From contig ONZQ02000001.1 of NCBI GenBank assembly GCA_900312665.1, positions 1,020,338 to 1,084,337 of the forward strand: a stretch of DNA of 64,000 bases. The letters are read 5' to 3'. This document shows, piece after piece, positions 46,845-57,798 of the stretch (the first letter of the stretch is position 1; each line of letters begins with the position of its first letter). The notes beneath the pieces are model-generated. The model was not told the origin of the DNA, ran no database searches, and saw nothing but the letters and a program-made list of their open reading frames with translations. A program made the translations under genes and the position numbers. This stretch comes from Cephalotrichum gorgonifer. Taxonomy: Eukaryota; Ascomycota; Sordariomycetes; Microascales; Microascaceae.

Positions 46845-48210
46845 GTTGTCGTCATATCAGGATTCGACAAAGTAAATATAGTGTTCCATAAAGTCCAGGT
46901 GAAAGAGCTAAGCTCTGAATCAATACGTAGTAGTATAACAATTAGTTAACCCGAGCGAAAGTGAGTAGATGGGGTTTTTGGACTATATGGCGGCGGGAAC
47001 AAGAGGCAAGGTCGCAAAAAGTGGATTAAACGAAAGTGTATGAACTACACAAGCCAAATCACATCGTCTCTCGTTCGTCCAATCCATAGTGACCGGCGGA
47101 CTTATGGCTGCATCGAAGCGCCGCGACCGAGCGTTTAACAAGTGTGACTGGGTCAAGTTTGACGAGGGTGTGGTCCATTCCGTCCGCGCCCGCAGCAGCG
47201 TTGGCTAGGGCTGATATGTTGGCAAGGAGGTACTGTTCTTCCGCTCTCCCCAGGCGGCCGTTGAGTTGATCATTTCCGTGGTTGGATGGGCTCACTCCCC
47301 GAGGGGATCCTTCGGAGGGCATTTTGTGTGGGCGAGATGCTACATATTCGAGGTCGGCGATAATAGGCGGGCGCATCCACAAAAGGGATCCCGTGTAGTA
47401 GGACCGTGGAGGAAATCGAATAGATAGGAAACACAGTAAATCGGAAGACTCTTCCCCCTAAGGAATATAGGAAGCCTATGCAAGGACAAACTTATATTAC
47501 CTAGAACGGTGGCTCGGTTTTCGGTCAGTTGATCGATCCTAAGTGTAAAGAGGAAGGAGCAGCCCGCGGGCATTGACCTCGTTTCGAAGAAGCTTAATAA
47601 CCAACTTTACCCGCTCGGCAAGAAGGTCCTCCAGTACCAACTTTCGTAAATTTTCGTAGCCAGTCCTCGTCGCCGAAATCACCTCGAGCTGTGTGTGTCC
47701 TTGGGTAACGCAGCCTCCCGAACGAACAGAAAGCCTTTACCCGCGCTGGGATTATACCCTGGCTCTAACCCCTTTCCCTCCCCGGTCGCCTTCTTCTTAC
47801 CCCCCTATTCAAACCCCTCCACCCATGTTCGGCGCACGGGATAGTAGAAGAGACTGAACACAAGGTAGTCTGGCTCTAAGTAGGCTACTTGTAGCTAGCT
47901 GCGCAGACGTCGGAGGTAGCAAGCACATTACGATATCTCGTCTCTGGGCACGCTCGGTTGGTTTTTACGTCACTTCAATTCCCTTCTGAATGAAGGTTAG
48001 TTCACTAGATAGTCACTTCTACACGAGGAGTCACGATGCATCAGAGTCTCGGATACGATGAAGACATTAAACAGAACTAGTTGAGGGTTCACTATCCTCC
48101 TCTTCTGCGACCTTGGGACCCAACATGTCGCCAAATTCTTCCGCCGTCGCATGTCAACTCCTAGCTCTTCCGCAGAGCATCACCACGAGCATCCCGGACG
48201 CGAGGAGAAT
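46845..48210. other. Intergenic region upstream of the ankyrin locus
   Basis: Contains the promoter of the ankyrin locus and the 3' end of the BTB gene. A small doubtful ORF (47059-47322, minus) is listed separately. Nothing else is supported. Confidence 0.5.
47059..47322 (-). CDS. Doubtful small ORF (87 aa)
   Basis: ATG 47322 has good context (CACAAAATGCC) and opens 87 codons with a protein-like composition (GRLGRAEEQYLLANISALAN). I recognise no family. It could be a real small gene, an exon of a longer transcript (a further minus-strand ATG frame lies at 47573) or chance. Without expression data it stays doubtful. Confidence 0.3.
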   Translation of the reverse strand: MPSEGSPRGVSPSNHGNDQLNGRLGRAEEQYLLANISALANAAAGADGMDHTLVKLDPVTLVKRSVAALRCSHKSAGHYGLDERETM

Positions 48211-48420
48211 CTACTCATCCTCTAACTCTTCAATCTTGAGCTTTTCGATCTTGAGATCTTCGACCTTCGGATTTTTCGCCTTGAGCTCTTTAGCCTTGAC
48301 ATCTTTGGCCTTGACATCCTTAGACTTGCTATCTTTGGCCTTGGCATCCCCGGGCTTGGCCACTTTGGCCTGCGGCTCCTTGGCCTGAGTCACTTCGGCC
48401 TTCGGCTCTTTGGCATGCGG
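48211..48420. repeat. Degenerate Lys-rich coding repeat
   Basis: Imperfect units such as CTTTGGCCTTGACATC recur and encode AKDVKAKD-like repeats at the C-terminus of the BTB protein. Confidence 0.75.
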
Positions 48421-49761
48421 CTCCTCGACTTGAGACTCTCCATAATTCTCCGGGGGGTCCTCCCAGCTCGGCAAGAGGCACCCTATCTGATAGAACTTCC
48501 AATGATCGCCCGCCCAACGGCTGTACAGCGGCTCCTGCGACCAGATCGTCTGGAAGTTCGGTATGAAGGCGGGCTGCTTGAGCAACCACGGCACAACCAC
48601 GTCCACCAACCGACTCATGGCCGCCCGGACGGGGAGCAGGTACCTCATGACCTCGATCTGCTCCTGCTTGTACAAGAAGTCGAGAGCCTGGTAAATCGGC
48701 TCCTCGATGCTGAAGCGTCCAATAGGCGAGATGGGGTGCGACCGGAGCGTGGTCTTGATGGCGTTGTTGATCTGGTACGTCGCGCGGTTGATCTTGGATA
48801 CGGCCGTCTTGCGGACGGTCAGCGGGAGCTTGAGAGTCCAGGCCTGGGCCGCCATGTGGACGTGGTACGGGAGGGATCGGAGGTTCGTGGCCTCGGGGGG
48901 TAATCCGTCCATGTCCTTCCAGTCTGTGCCTCGGAGTGTCAGTAAAATCTTTCGTCCAGCTAAGATCTGCGAAGGAAGTAGGCGGCGCTCACCACCGAGA
49001 TAGATGAAACCCAAGAGTGCACCAATGATGGACGGCTGCCAAGCAGAGAGATCGGAGATGAATGGTTCGTTTCCACTCTTGTTTTCGTCGGCATCTCCAT
49101 TCTCGTCTTCGTCGTTCTGTCCATCGTTGTTTCCATCATTCTGACCATCCTTCTTTTCGTCGTTGCCTCCATCCTTCTGTTCATCGTCAGTTGGTTGTCA
49201 CATTCATTAAACTATCTCACCCCCCTCTCTGGAAGCTTGCCTTCATCTTCAAAAGGATATTAAAAAACTCCGGCGTCTTTTTCTTGATGATGTCCTGGTG
49301 GATCATCCATTCGCCCTCTCGGCAGACCACGAGAAGATCCCAGCCCGTGGGGTCATCCCAGAGCTTTGCGCTGCGACGCGTTAGCTTTACCTTGCCCGGG
49401 CGAAGAGCCACTGATGTGTAAGTGACCTACTATTCATCCATCACTTCCTTGGAGTCTCCGGGCCTGTGGAGATACGGAGATGGGAAGGGAACTGGGCGTT
49501 CGAAGTTGGTGGTTTGGTGGTGGAGGTTGGGGGTTCTGGATGGTTCTCTCTGACCCTGTCTGTTTTGGGAATTCCCACGTTGGTGTCTACCACTGGGTCT
49601 CCCTCTCTGATTTGATTGTGTTAGAATGTGCCCAGATGCATCGCCGGGAGCAACCACTCCATTGTTGTGCTTACCTGTGATGATGGCCGTGGGGCATGGT
49701 AAGGATCGAATTGGCCGGAATTCTGGGACCTCCCCGGCCCATGCCGGGGAAGGCTAGACAT
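48211..49761 (-). CDS. BTB/POZ protein with Lys-rich repeat tail
   Basis: Five exons (49761-49675, 49606-49431, 49370-49241, 49176-48993, 48923-48211) encode 429 aa. Introns 1, 2 and 4 are GT-AG (68, 60, 69 nt; branches TTCTAACA, AGCTAACG, TACTGACA). Intron 3 (64 nt) must use a GC donor (AAG|GCAAGC) to keep frame. Residues 1-88 are a Gln/Arg/Pro-rich N-terminal region. A BTB-like fold follows (GWDLLVVCREGEWMIHQDII, KKKTPEFFNILLKM), interrupted by an Asn/Asp/Lys-rich insert (about 132-170), then SIIGALLGFIYLGD and HVHMAAQAWTLKLP. The C-terminal 65 residues are Lys/Ala/Glu/Asp repeats (AKDVKAKDVKAKEL). It is a probable protein-interaction scaffold. The function is unknown. Confidence 0.82.
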
Positions 49762-50820
49762 ATCTGCTGAAATGGTCAAAATATCTAATGGGTGAACAAT
49801 TCTTCTCTATGGTTCTGAAAGGATCGTTGTGTTCGGAGTGAAGAATGGTTTGGTGAAGATGAGTTTGCAGGATTTAAGGAAAGTAGGGCTCGGGGAGGTT
49901 GAAGGAGGAAGGAAACCGAAGGAAAAGAACAGTAGGATATGCCAGACCAAAGAGGAAGGAAGGGAACTGGAAAAACCAAGACTGGAGCATTGCAGCACCA
50001 TGCTCTCTGCTCCTATCTTTTCTTTCTATTCACGCACATGCTCTCACAGGAATAGGGTGTATAGAACCGACAAGTACACCGGTGCATCTCTCTGCAGCTT
50101 TGAGAGTTTCAAATTCCAGACATGGGTCAACTTAACACCCTTGAAATTGTAGAAGTAGGATCATTTGTGTCCCTACTCACAGTATCTGAAAGTCCTACCC
50201 ACCCCCCGTCGCCACACAACGTCATTGGGAGCCCGCCTATCTACTGGTTATCAGAATACCAGAGGGGACAAGCATAGGCTTGACAATATTCTAATGGAGC
50301 TTGGATTAACGAAAAAAAAACCTCTACAAAATATGCCTGAAAATATAGAGGGATAAGCACGGCGGGCAGACTCTCACCTCCCTCCGCTTGATAGCTCCTC
50401 CTCCTCTCACATCGTGTATTGAGCTGGCAGTCATGGCCAAAAGCAGCTTTATCATGACACATAAATAAGTGGAATTTCGAATCAAAAATATGACCAAAAT
50501 ACAAGATCCTTATATTTATAGCAACTTTTCTAATCCGAACTCCTCATATCCAAAACTCCGACTCTGACTTACACTTAAAGGTGGTAGTTTACAGTGGGTC
50601 TCGGTGAACCAAGGTGAGCGGCTATTATTCGGCAGATGCAGCCACTGGCGGCTTGGCAGTCTCCACCTCTCCTTCCAACCCCACCAAAAAGTTTTCGGAT
50701 TCCCAACTTTGAAGTGTCCCAGCCAGCGAGAGCGAACGACGAGAAACCTCAAATACCCCTGTCCAACATTCCGTCCCAAAGCCGTCTTCCGTTGCTCAAA
50801 GAGCACACCCAACCCTCAAG
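49762..50820. other. Divergent promoter region (BTB gene and pxr1)
   Basis: About 1.1 kb between two divergent starts. No gene is seen. The two leaders and promoters must lie here. Confidence 0.6.
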
Positions 50821-52047
50821 ATGGCGAAAGGGTAAGCTCCTACGGCCGCCCTCCCCTTCCGAAGACCACATCTTCCCCCGCCCGCCCGTTCCTTCTCCCC
50901 GACTAACCAAAATGAAAGACGCATCGGCAAAGACCCGAACAACACCCGCTGGACAAAGGACACCACGACCTTCGGCCACCGCATCCTCCGCTCCCACGGC
51001 TGGACCCCCGGATCCTTCCTCGGCGCCGAGAATGCACCGCACGCCGAGCTCCACAGCGCCGCCTCGGCGTCGTACATCCGCGTCGCGATGAAGGACGACG
51101 CGGGCGGCCTGGGCTTCCGGCCGGGCCAGTCCTCGGATAACGACATCGCGGGACTGGACGAGGTGAAGGGGATATTCGACAGGCTGAACGGGGTCGTGGA
51201 GACCGAGGCGGCGAGGGAGGCGAGGGAGAGGAGGAAGGCGATGGCGTACCTGGGCCAGAGGCTCGGCGGGATCGCCTTCATCAGCGGCGGGTTTCTAGAG
51301 CAGGAGGGGTGGGATAAGGTGGGCGAGATGGCGAAAGCGGAGGTTGTGGAGGAGGAGGTCCTAGTCGTTGATGACGAGGAGGCGGCGGGGAAGAGGAAGG
51401 CTGGCGAGGAGGGTGCGGAGGAGGCGCCGCGGAAGAAGAGGAGGAGGGATGGTAGCGAGAAGGCGGACAAGAAGGCGCGGAAGGAGGAGAGGAGGAAACG
51501 CAAGGAGAAGAGCGTCGAATCAGAGTCATCCCCCGCCGACTCCTCATCATCAAGCGACGACGACGCCGACGAAGCTAGCCCCGCCCCCAAGCCATCAAAG
51601 CGCCAAAAGCCCTCACGAACCTCCCCCGGCGCCGCGCCGGAAACGAAAAGCGAGAGAAAGGAGAGGAGGGAGGCGAGGAGGGCGAGAAAGGAGGAGAGGA
51701 GGCTCAGGAGAGAGAAGAAAGAAGAGAAGAGGAGGGAGAGGCTATTAAAGAGCGGCGGCGGCGACGCAAAGTCGAAGAAGAAGCGGCGCAAGTCCGCCGC
51801 CGAGATCGAGGCCATCGTCACGGGCACGAGCACGCCCGTCGACTCTGACGCCCCCGCGAGGACGAGGACGAGCATACTAGGCGGTCGACACATCCACCAT
51901 GCAAGGAAGGTGGCGGCGAAGAACTCCGCCATGTCCAACTCCACGGTGCTGGCACAGGTAAGGACATTTCTCGTTCGATTCACATTTTTTTGGGGGGTGC
52001 AGGCAAATGAGGCTAATCTTTGCGTTTGACAGATTCTGGCGATCTAG
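50821..52047 (+). CDS. pxr1: G-patch protein PXR1/GNO1 (PinX1-related)
   Basis: Exons 50821-50831, 50919-51957 and 52033-52047 encode 354 aa. The first coding exon has only 11 bases and the last only 15. Introns are 87 nt (donor GTAAGC, branch GACTAACC, acceptor TGAAAG) and 75 nt (donor GTAAGG, branch GGCTAAT, acceptor TTGACAG). The protein starts MAKGRIGKDPNNTRWTKD, then a G-patch (about 18-70: FGHRILRSHGWTPGSFLG). A region ending in FISGGFLEQEGWDKVG follows, then a long Lys/Arg/Glu-rich tail with Ser-rich acidic patches. This order is that of yeast Pxr1, which activates the helicase Prp43 through its G-patch during rRNA maturation and can bind telomerase RNA. The tail probably carries nucleolar targeting signals. 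Confidence is high in the family, lower in the tiny last exon. Confidence 0.9.
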
Positions 52048-53205
52048 ACGGCCCCTTTTCGATATACCCCCACTCGCAAGCGAGCGACCCTTACGACATT
52101 TTTTGGCTCCATCAATCAGGCATTTGGAAGATGTGCTTTTGGAATGATGTCATGTGCTGCATTTACAAGTAGGAGCGTGGTAAAAACGGTGGACATTCTT
52201 GGGATCAGAATCTTCACACCACGCTTAAGCACCCCAGTAGGAAGGAGAATAAAATAACCATTGGACCTTAATCATATACCATTCTCGTTACTTCCATGCC
52301 AGCCAGGTCTCTTCCGTTCCATGACAAAACCGTATGTATACACATAAACACGATGAGACAAATTGTCTAGCCGGCCAGAGTGTGAAAGAGCCCGCGATAT
52401 CTCCCGTTTTCTTTCCAGACTGGTGAAACGCCTTTCCGTCCTTCTCATTGGGCCAACCTAGATCATTCCGACTCAAACACCGTCCTTCCTTAGGAAAAAA
52501 AAGGAAAACACACCACAACCTTAAGTCGGTACACGAAGAGAGAGAAAGAGAGAGACAAGAAAAAGACGAAAACATATTTCCTCCTACTCTAGTGCCGCCG
52601 GTTCGTCCGAAACACCACAACGATTTGTATCGTAATCCCAACACGTGAAACTCAACACCAACAACTCCGTCAAGGCCGGACACTGACAGTGCGCCGAGTC
52701 CTTGTCACCGCAAGCTCGCAGTCGAAGGATGGTACCGACAGATTTCTCTCAACCTGAACTGATTTGCACCCAACACTGACCCGGGTCTGACCTACGGCTC
52801 CGTTGGTGATTCCCAGGTAACCCGGCCACACCTCCTCATGTAGAGCCTTTCGATTCCACATGTTGCTCCTAAGAGCTGCGGATAAGTCTCCATAGCCCAA
52901 CGACTAGATCTTCCGTCTACATCCCGCGCGAAATTTAACTCATGGCAACCACTAGCGCCGCGAGTTGTGTGGAAAAACCGGTCCTGCAGAGATAGAGCCA
53001 CCGCGACGCCTGATGGGAAATTCCCAGTGTGCCAAATTGAGCAAATGCGAAAACAACTGATTCGTGTCGAACTGATGAACTCGATGTCTTGAATAGGTCA
53101 AATGTAGAGCGCGTTGGAGGGTCGTTTCATTCGGAGCCAACACCCTGTATATCAGCCATCTCATGTAGGGGGCAATAATTCCATGCCCCGTTGAGACGGC
53201 GTCAT
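52048..53205. other. Intergenic region between convergent genes
   Basis: Holds the 3' ends of pxr1 (+) and of the Ser-rich gene (-). No gene is seen. Confidence 0.6.
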
Positions 53206-54045
53206 TCAGTCCATGTAAAAGTCGCCCTTCAGGATTCTCTCCTGGAACGCATCGGGCTTTCGCCGCTCTGGCTGCCTGGGCTTCGCGGCGGCGGGAGATT
53301 GAGCCGGTGGGGCTTGCATCTCCGCTGTGGGCCTGGGTGGCTCCCGGGCTGGCATGCCGCCGCCGCGAGGGGGCGAGGTGCCAAAGCTATTTGCGAGGGA
53401 GAAGGAGGCCCTGTTTCCGGAAATCGAGCTCTCGGCACGGCTCCGTAGCTGTTCGGACCAGGCGAATTGTCCCTGGTCTGCTAAGCGTCAGATGTGTTAG
53501 CCATGTTCTCTGCGCCAGTGTAATAAACCCAGGGAATAGTTATATAGTGGGTTAAACACAAAAACAGGGTAGAGGGAGGAATAGGAGCCAGGCCATGTGG
53601 GGGATATACCCTGTGTGCGAGGTGTGGCAGAGCTAATCTTACCTGTACCGATGCTTCCGTTACGGAAGCCACGGGGGACAGCGCCGCTAACACTCATACG
53701 CCGGAAGGGAGTGGTAGGCGCCGTCTTCGCGCTGGTGGGAGAGCCCATATCATCCTCCTCGATGGCGCACTCGTCAATGGACTCCGAGTTGGTCGAAGTA
53801 CTAGCCCTACGGAAGTGGTAGGGTGCGCTGCTCGAAGTGGGAGATGCGCCATGGATGCCGACGGTGGAGACGGATAGGCGGCGACGCTGGGCGGCCGCAT
53901 CATTCATGTTGATAGGAGGAGGGAAGACAGAGCTCGATCCGTTCGAGATCGAGGAGCTTCGCTGGAATAGATTGCTGAAGACGGCATTGCCGACTGATCC
54001 CCTGCGAGCGCGGGGCGCGTTCTCGTTGTTCTCGTTGTTGGACAT
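53206..54045 (-). CDS. Conserved Ser-rich fungal protein ending in LKGDFYMD
   Basis: Exons 54045-53643 and 53477-53206 encode 224 aa. The 165-nt intron has donor GTAAGA and acceptor TTAGCAG and joins NGSIGT to DQGQFAWSEQ. I chose ATG 54045 (context CACAATGTCC); the frame upstream has only a TTG. The protein is low-complexity, rich in Ser/Arg/Pro, with blocks RRRLSVSTVGIHG, SIDECAIEEDD and PFRRMSVSG that look like kinase sites. The very C-terminus is KPDAFQERILKGDFYMD. I recall a conserved filamentous-fungal protein with the same ending and the same WSEQLRSRAES block, but it has no known function. No membrane segment or catalytic motif is visible. Confidence 0.85.
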
Positions 54046-57000
54046 TGTGGTGGCGAGAAAAGAGGAAGTCAACACTTCTGTTGTAAATTTAGGCTTATTT
54101 AACCCGAGTGCGGCGAGTTCTTATATTGGGGGTCGCCGGCAGTTGGCGTTCCTTTCGGGCCGGCGCGTGACGGAGATCAGTTGAGGTGAGTCGATGTTTG
54201 AAATCAGACCGGAGTGTGTGGTTCGATAAGTAGCGTGAGTTGAGTATGTGAAACGAGGTCCGGTTGTGGTACAGCGGGGTGTGGCGGGGTATAAGACGCG
54301 GCGCGAGACAGGCGATGACTCGATAGCGCTGGTGTATGGGGGATTCCGTCTGTGGTACAGTGATAAAACTGCTGTAGACGTGGGTGGGTGAGTGTAGTGG
54401 AGGCCTGGGAAAGCTATATCAACAGTAGGCAGCGTCGATCGGGTTCGTGGTAGCCGGTAGACGACGAGGCAGTTAAATAGGGAGAGTGTCCGGAGCGACC
54501 GAAAGCGGGGTTCTTGTAAGCCAAAGGTAAGGAGCGGCTTTCTCGATTCTTCTTGATATGGCGATCCTCAGGCCCTGTAGAAACAGAGAGTTAAGTGGGC
54601 GGGATTGATTGGCGAGATGCCGGCGGTTCCGAGGGAAAACGATGTCCTAGGCGTTTGCTTTGTGATGTCCTGATTTTGCGATTAGCTCATCGGGGGACCC
54701 CTAAATGGGTCGACCAAGAGCGGGGTGGGCGAAACTCGAGCCGTCTTAGATGAAGTGGCAGCGAAACCAAATGCTAAGTTAGAGAAGAAAGGAGGGGGGA
54801 TAAGGTTGAAAGAGGAGAAGAAGGGGTTCTAGGGGAAAAGGTAGCGGGGTTGAGAATATAAAGGGTGGGAATTGGGACCGGGGATGGGGGATGTGAGCGA
54901 GGGCACACTGAATGATAAGTCAACAATGTGGCTGTTGCTGTCCGCCAGGGAAAGAGCAACCTGGGAGCAGCGTGTGAGTGGCCAATCGGGGGTGGTCCAT
55001 GGGCGTGGTCCACATGGCGCCGAGGGGCGGAGAAAGCGCGATGAGGAAAGAGCGGACCGGACCAGGGTATTATTACACAGTATCCTCAAGAGACACACGG
55101 AGTTTAGCTGAACCAAAATTCATGTGGTAGTTAGCCATCGAGAGGCAAACTACGCCATGATGGGTCACTCATAACGGCGAGGGGCGAATCAGCGCCCTCA
55201 ATTTCTGTCTCACTGCACTTGTATCTCGTCTTTAATTGGCGAGGGGTATGAACTATGAACGAATGTTTCAACACACACAATCTCGATACCCAATCCCCAC
55301 CAGCACCTCCCCCCCAACAGCCACAAACCATGCCTCTCCCTATATTGTACCGTTCGTTGCTACCCCGCCTTTTGCGCCCTGTACGTGAGAGACTGCACAT
55401 CTCCGTTGCCACCTCAGGATGCCCAACCACATCAAGCGAGGTGAAGAGAAAAGGTCCCCTAGGTACCTCTCCGTCCGGTCGTCGTCGCTGTAGGGCGCAA
55501 GTCGGCTCGGTTTGAAGCGTATTGAGGACTAGGGTATCTAGCCAGACCTGTGCGGGTTTCGGAGTCCTTGGGCGAGAGAGCGGACTCAAGATGTGAACGA
55601 TACATGTGCTGCGCAGAGGGGGGCTCCAGTTGTACTCCAAGCACGATTCAAATATACCTTTGCATCGTATGACGGTATACGACCCTTCACAATGTGCCTG
55701 ACCGACCAACAACACACTAGGGTGTTCTGGGCTCTAGGGCCCCAGTGGGGTACATCATGAACGGCAAGACTGGCCCAGCCATATAGCTTACATGTCCCTA
55801 CGTCCTCTTAACAGGACAGTATGGTCCAGGGGCAGCTGGGCCGAGGACTAACTGCGGATACCTTGGGGGGTGGAGGGAGATGGTGGTCGCCACCCCGATG
55901 CATAGATATGCAACCAGCAGCCACCCGAAGGCGGTGGCCACTTGCTTCTCAACGGAACCGAGCATTCAACAGATGTACTTGTAGGCTCGCCCTGCGCCCT
56001 GTCCTCCTACAACACCCAAGTGCATCAACACACGAAAGGGTCATCATCCACCATTTTCTCCCCTAGCTATATGTCGCGGATATTTACACTCGATTGGGTG
56101 GGGGACGTTGAGCAACTGGCACCACCATGTCTCAGCAGGAGACAGCAAGATTCAGCGGTCTCGGCCGCCTAGCGTCATGTCTCTCCCCACCCACCCCCAC
56201 CACCACAAAGCTTATGCACACGCTTAGAGATAAGGGTATCAGTCGCGTACAACGGGTATCCACCTCCGCAATCCTCTCCGCAAATCATGGTCGAGAAAAT
56301 GGTCCCCACAGCCCTTGCCAATAATGTGATGGGCTGCTCCTTCCCACTCCGCTCCCCCGGTTATTCGTCATCGGCACAGATCCTTCCCCCCCTGACGGAG
56401 CCCCTTGGTACCCCAGATGGTCAGTGCGTAAAATCGATTACGTCACTGGGGGTCCTTTTTGGCCCCCTCCATTCCATTGGCCATGGGTTGGGGTTTCCTG
56501 GCTCACATGTCAATTTTGTAGACAGAGAGGTAACACGTACAAGTACGCAAAGAAAACCGTTTCCGCCTGGGCTGGAACGAGACCATTTCATTTGAGATTG
56601 AGCCGATCAAAGTAATGAATGCACCGACGATCCTCTCCACCACGCGTCTCCGGCCATGCGGCTTAATTACGCTTCTCGACATGTGCAGACTCAAACATTC
56701 GTCATTGACTGTTTATCGACTTAGCCTTTCTTGAAACGGGAGGGACTTTTTGTAGCTTGAGGGTTGGAAGCAAACAAAACAGGCCCATTAATCCAAGTTC
56801 ACCGGCCACGTTTTCCCATTCCTAACCCCCCCCCCCGGTTTGAACGGGGCAGGAATATATTAGGAGGTGTGGGTCCGGAAGGTGCACTCCCCAAAAAGGA
56901 CTCTCCCTCTCTCATCGTATTTGATGAGGTTGGTTGGGTGGAGATGAGGGCGGTGGCCGTTCGAATCAGAAGAGCGTCATCCCCCGAGCGCCCCGGGCGC

Positions 57001-57798
57001 CGATCAGGTCGGTAGCGTAAATCGCCCATTTCTTACTCGAGCCAGCGGGGAAGCACTTCCCTTCTCCCACCGGCGTTCCCCTGCCCGCCGAACTCATCAA
57101 ACAAAAAAAATACCAAAAGCAAGCCAGCAGCTTGGCGTGGCATCGCTGCTGAGGCACACGCCCATGGGGAACTCCGAGGCAGCTGAATGTGGCATGAAAA
57201 AGAAAAAGAGTCTCCTCTCGAAAACGTGAAGATAGTCTCTCGGCTCGAAGCCCATCAATAATATACTGGGACCCTGGCAGAGGGTGGTTGTGCAAGTATG
57301 GCCCTTTGCACGCTTGGGTCTGGACTGTGTGGCCTGTGCTCCTCAGGTGCTTCTTTCCCCGGATTTCTACTAATATAGTCTCCACACAACCCAAACGCCT
57401 CCGCGGCCCCGATACGTTGTCTATATTTGGACTAGACACCCCCATCTCCCAGAGATCCTATCGCGTGATACGCCGCGTTGGGGTAGCTTGGCTGGAACTA
57501 GTGCTGCAAGTACCAGCATCAATCGCCCTACCTAGAGGGAGAAAGAGGGAGGTGTTTCCAACGAATATGTCACTCATATTGTATACCCAGTTTAAATCCT
57601 CATGAAAACTACCTAACGCACGCTCGATAAATACAAGAAAGGAGGGAGGGGAGAAAGGGAAAATTGGAAAAGAGGACACCCATGTGCAAACGCGGGGGGA
57701 GCATCGACATGAACCCCGGAGTATCTAAACAGCAAAACAAACCAAAAAAAAAGTGAGGGGCGAAAAGGGAGGAAAGAGGAGGGGAAAAAAAAACCCAG
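54046..57798. other. Long intergenic region
   Basis: About 3.75 kb between the start of the Ser-rich gene and the 3' end of the Zn2Cys6 gene, both on the minus strand. The first 800 bases are probably promoter and leader. Frames such as 55131-55715 and 56966-57445 on the minus strand are not convincing. A C11 run lies at 56826-56836 and a GTACAAGTAC copy at 56537. Confidence 0.5.

Noticed and set aside
55131..55715. A 194-codon minus-strand frame in the 54-58 kb gap
   Set aside because: Composition is not protein-like and no domain is evident.
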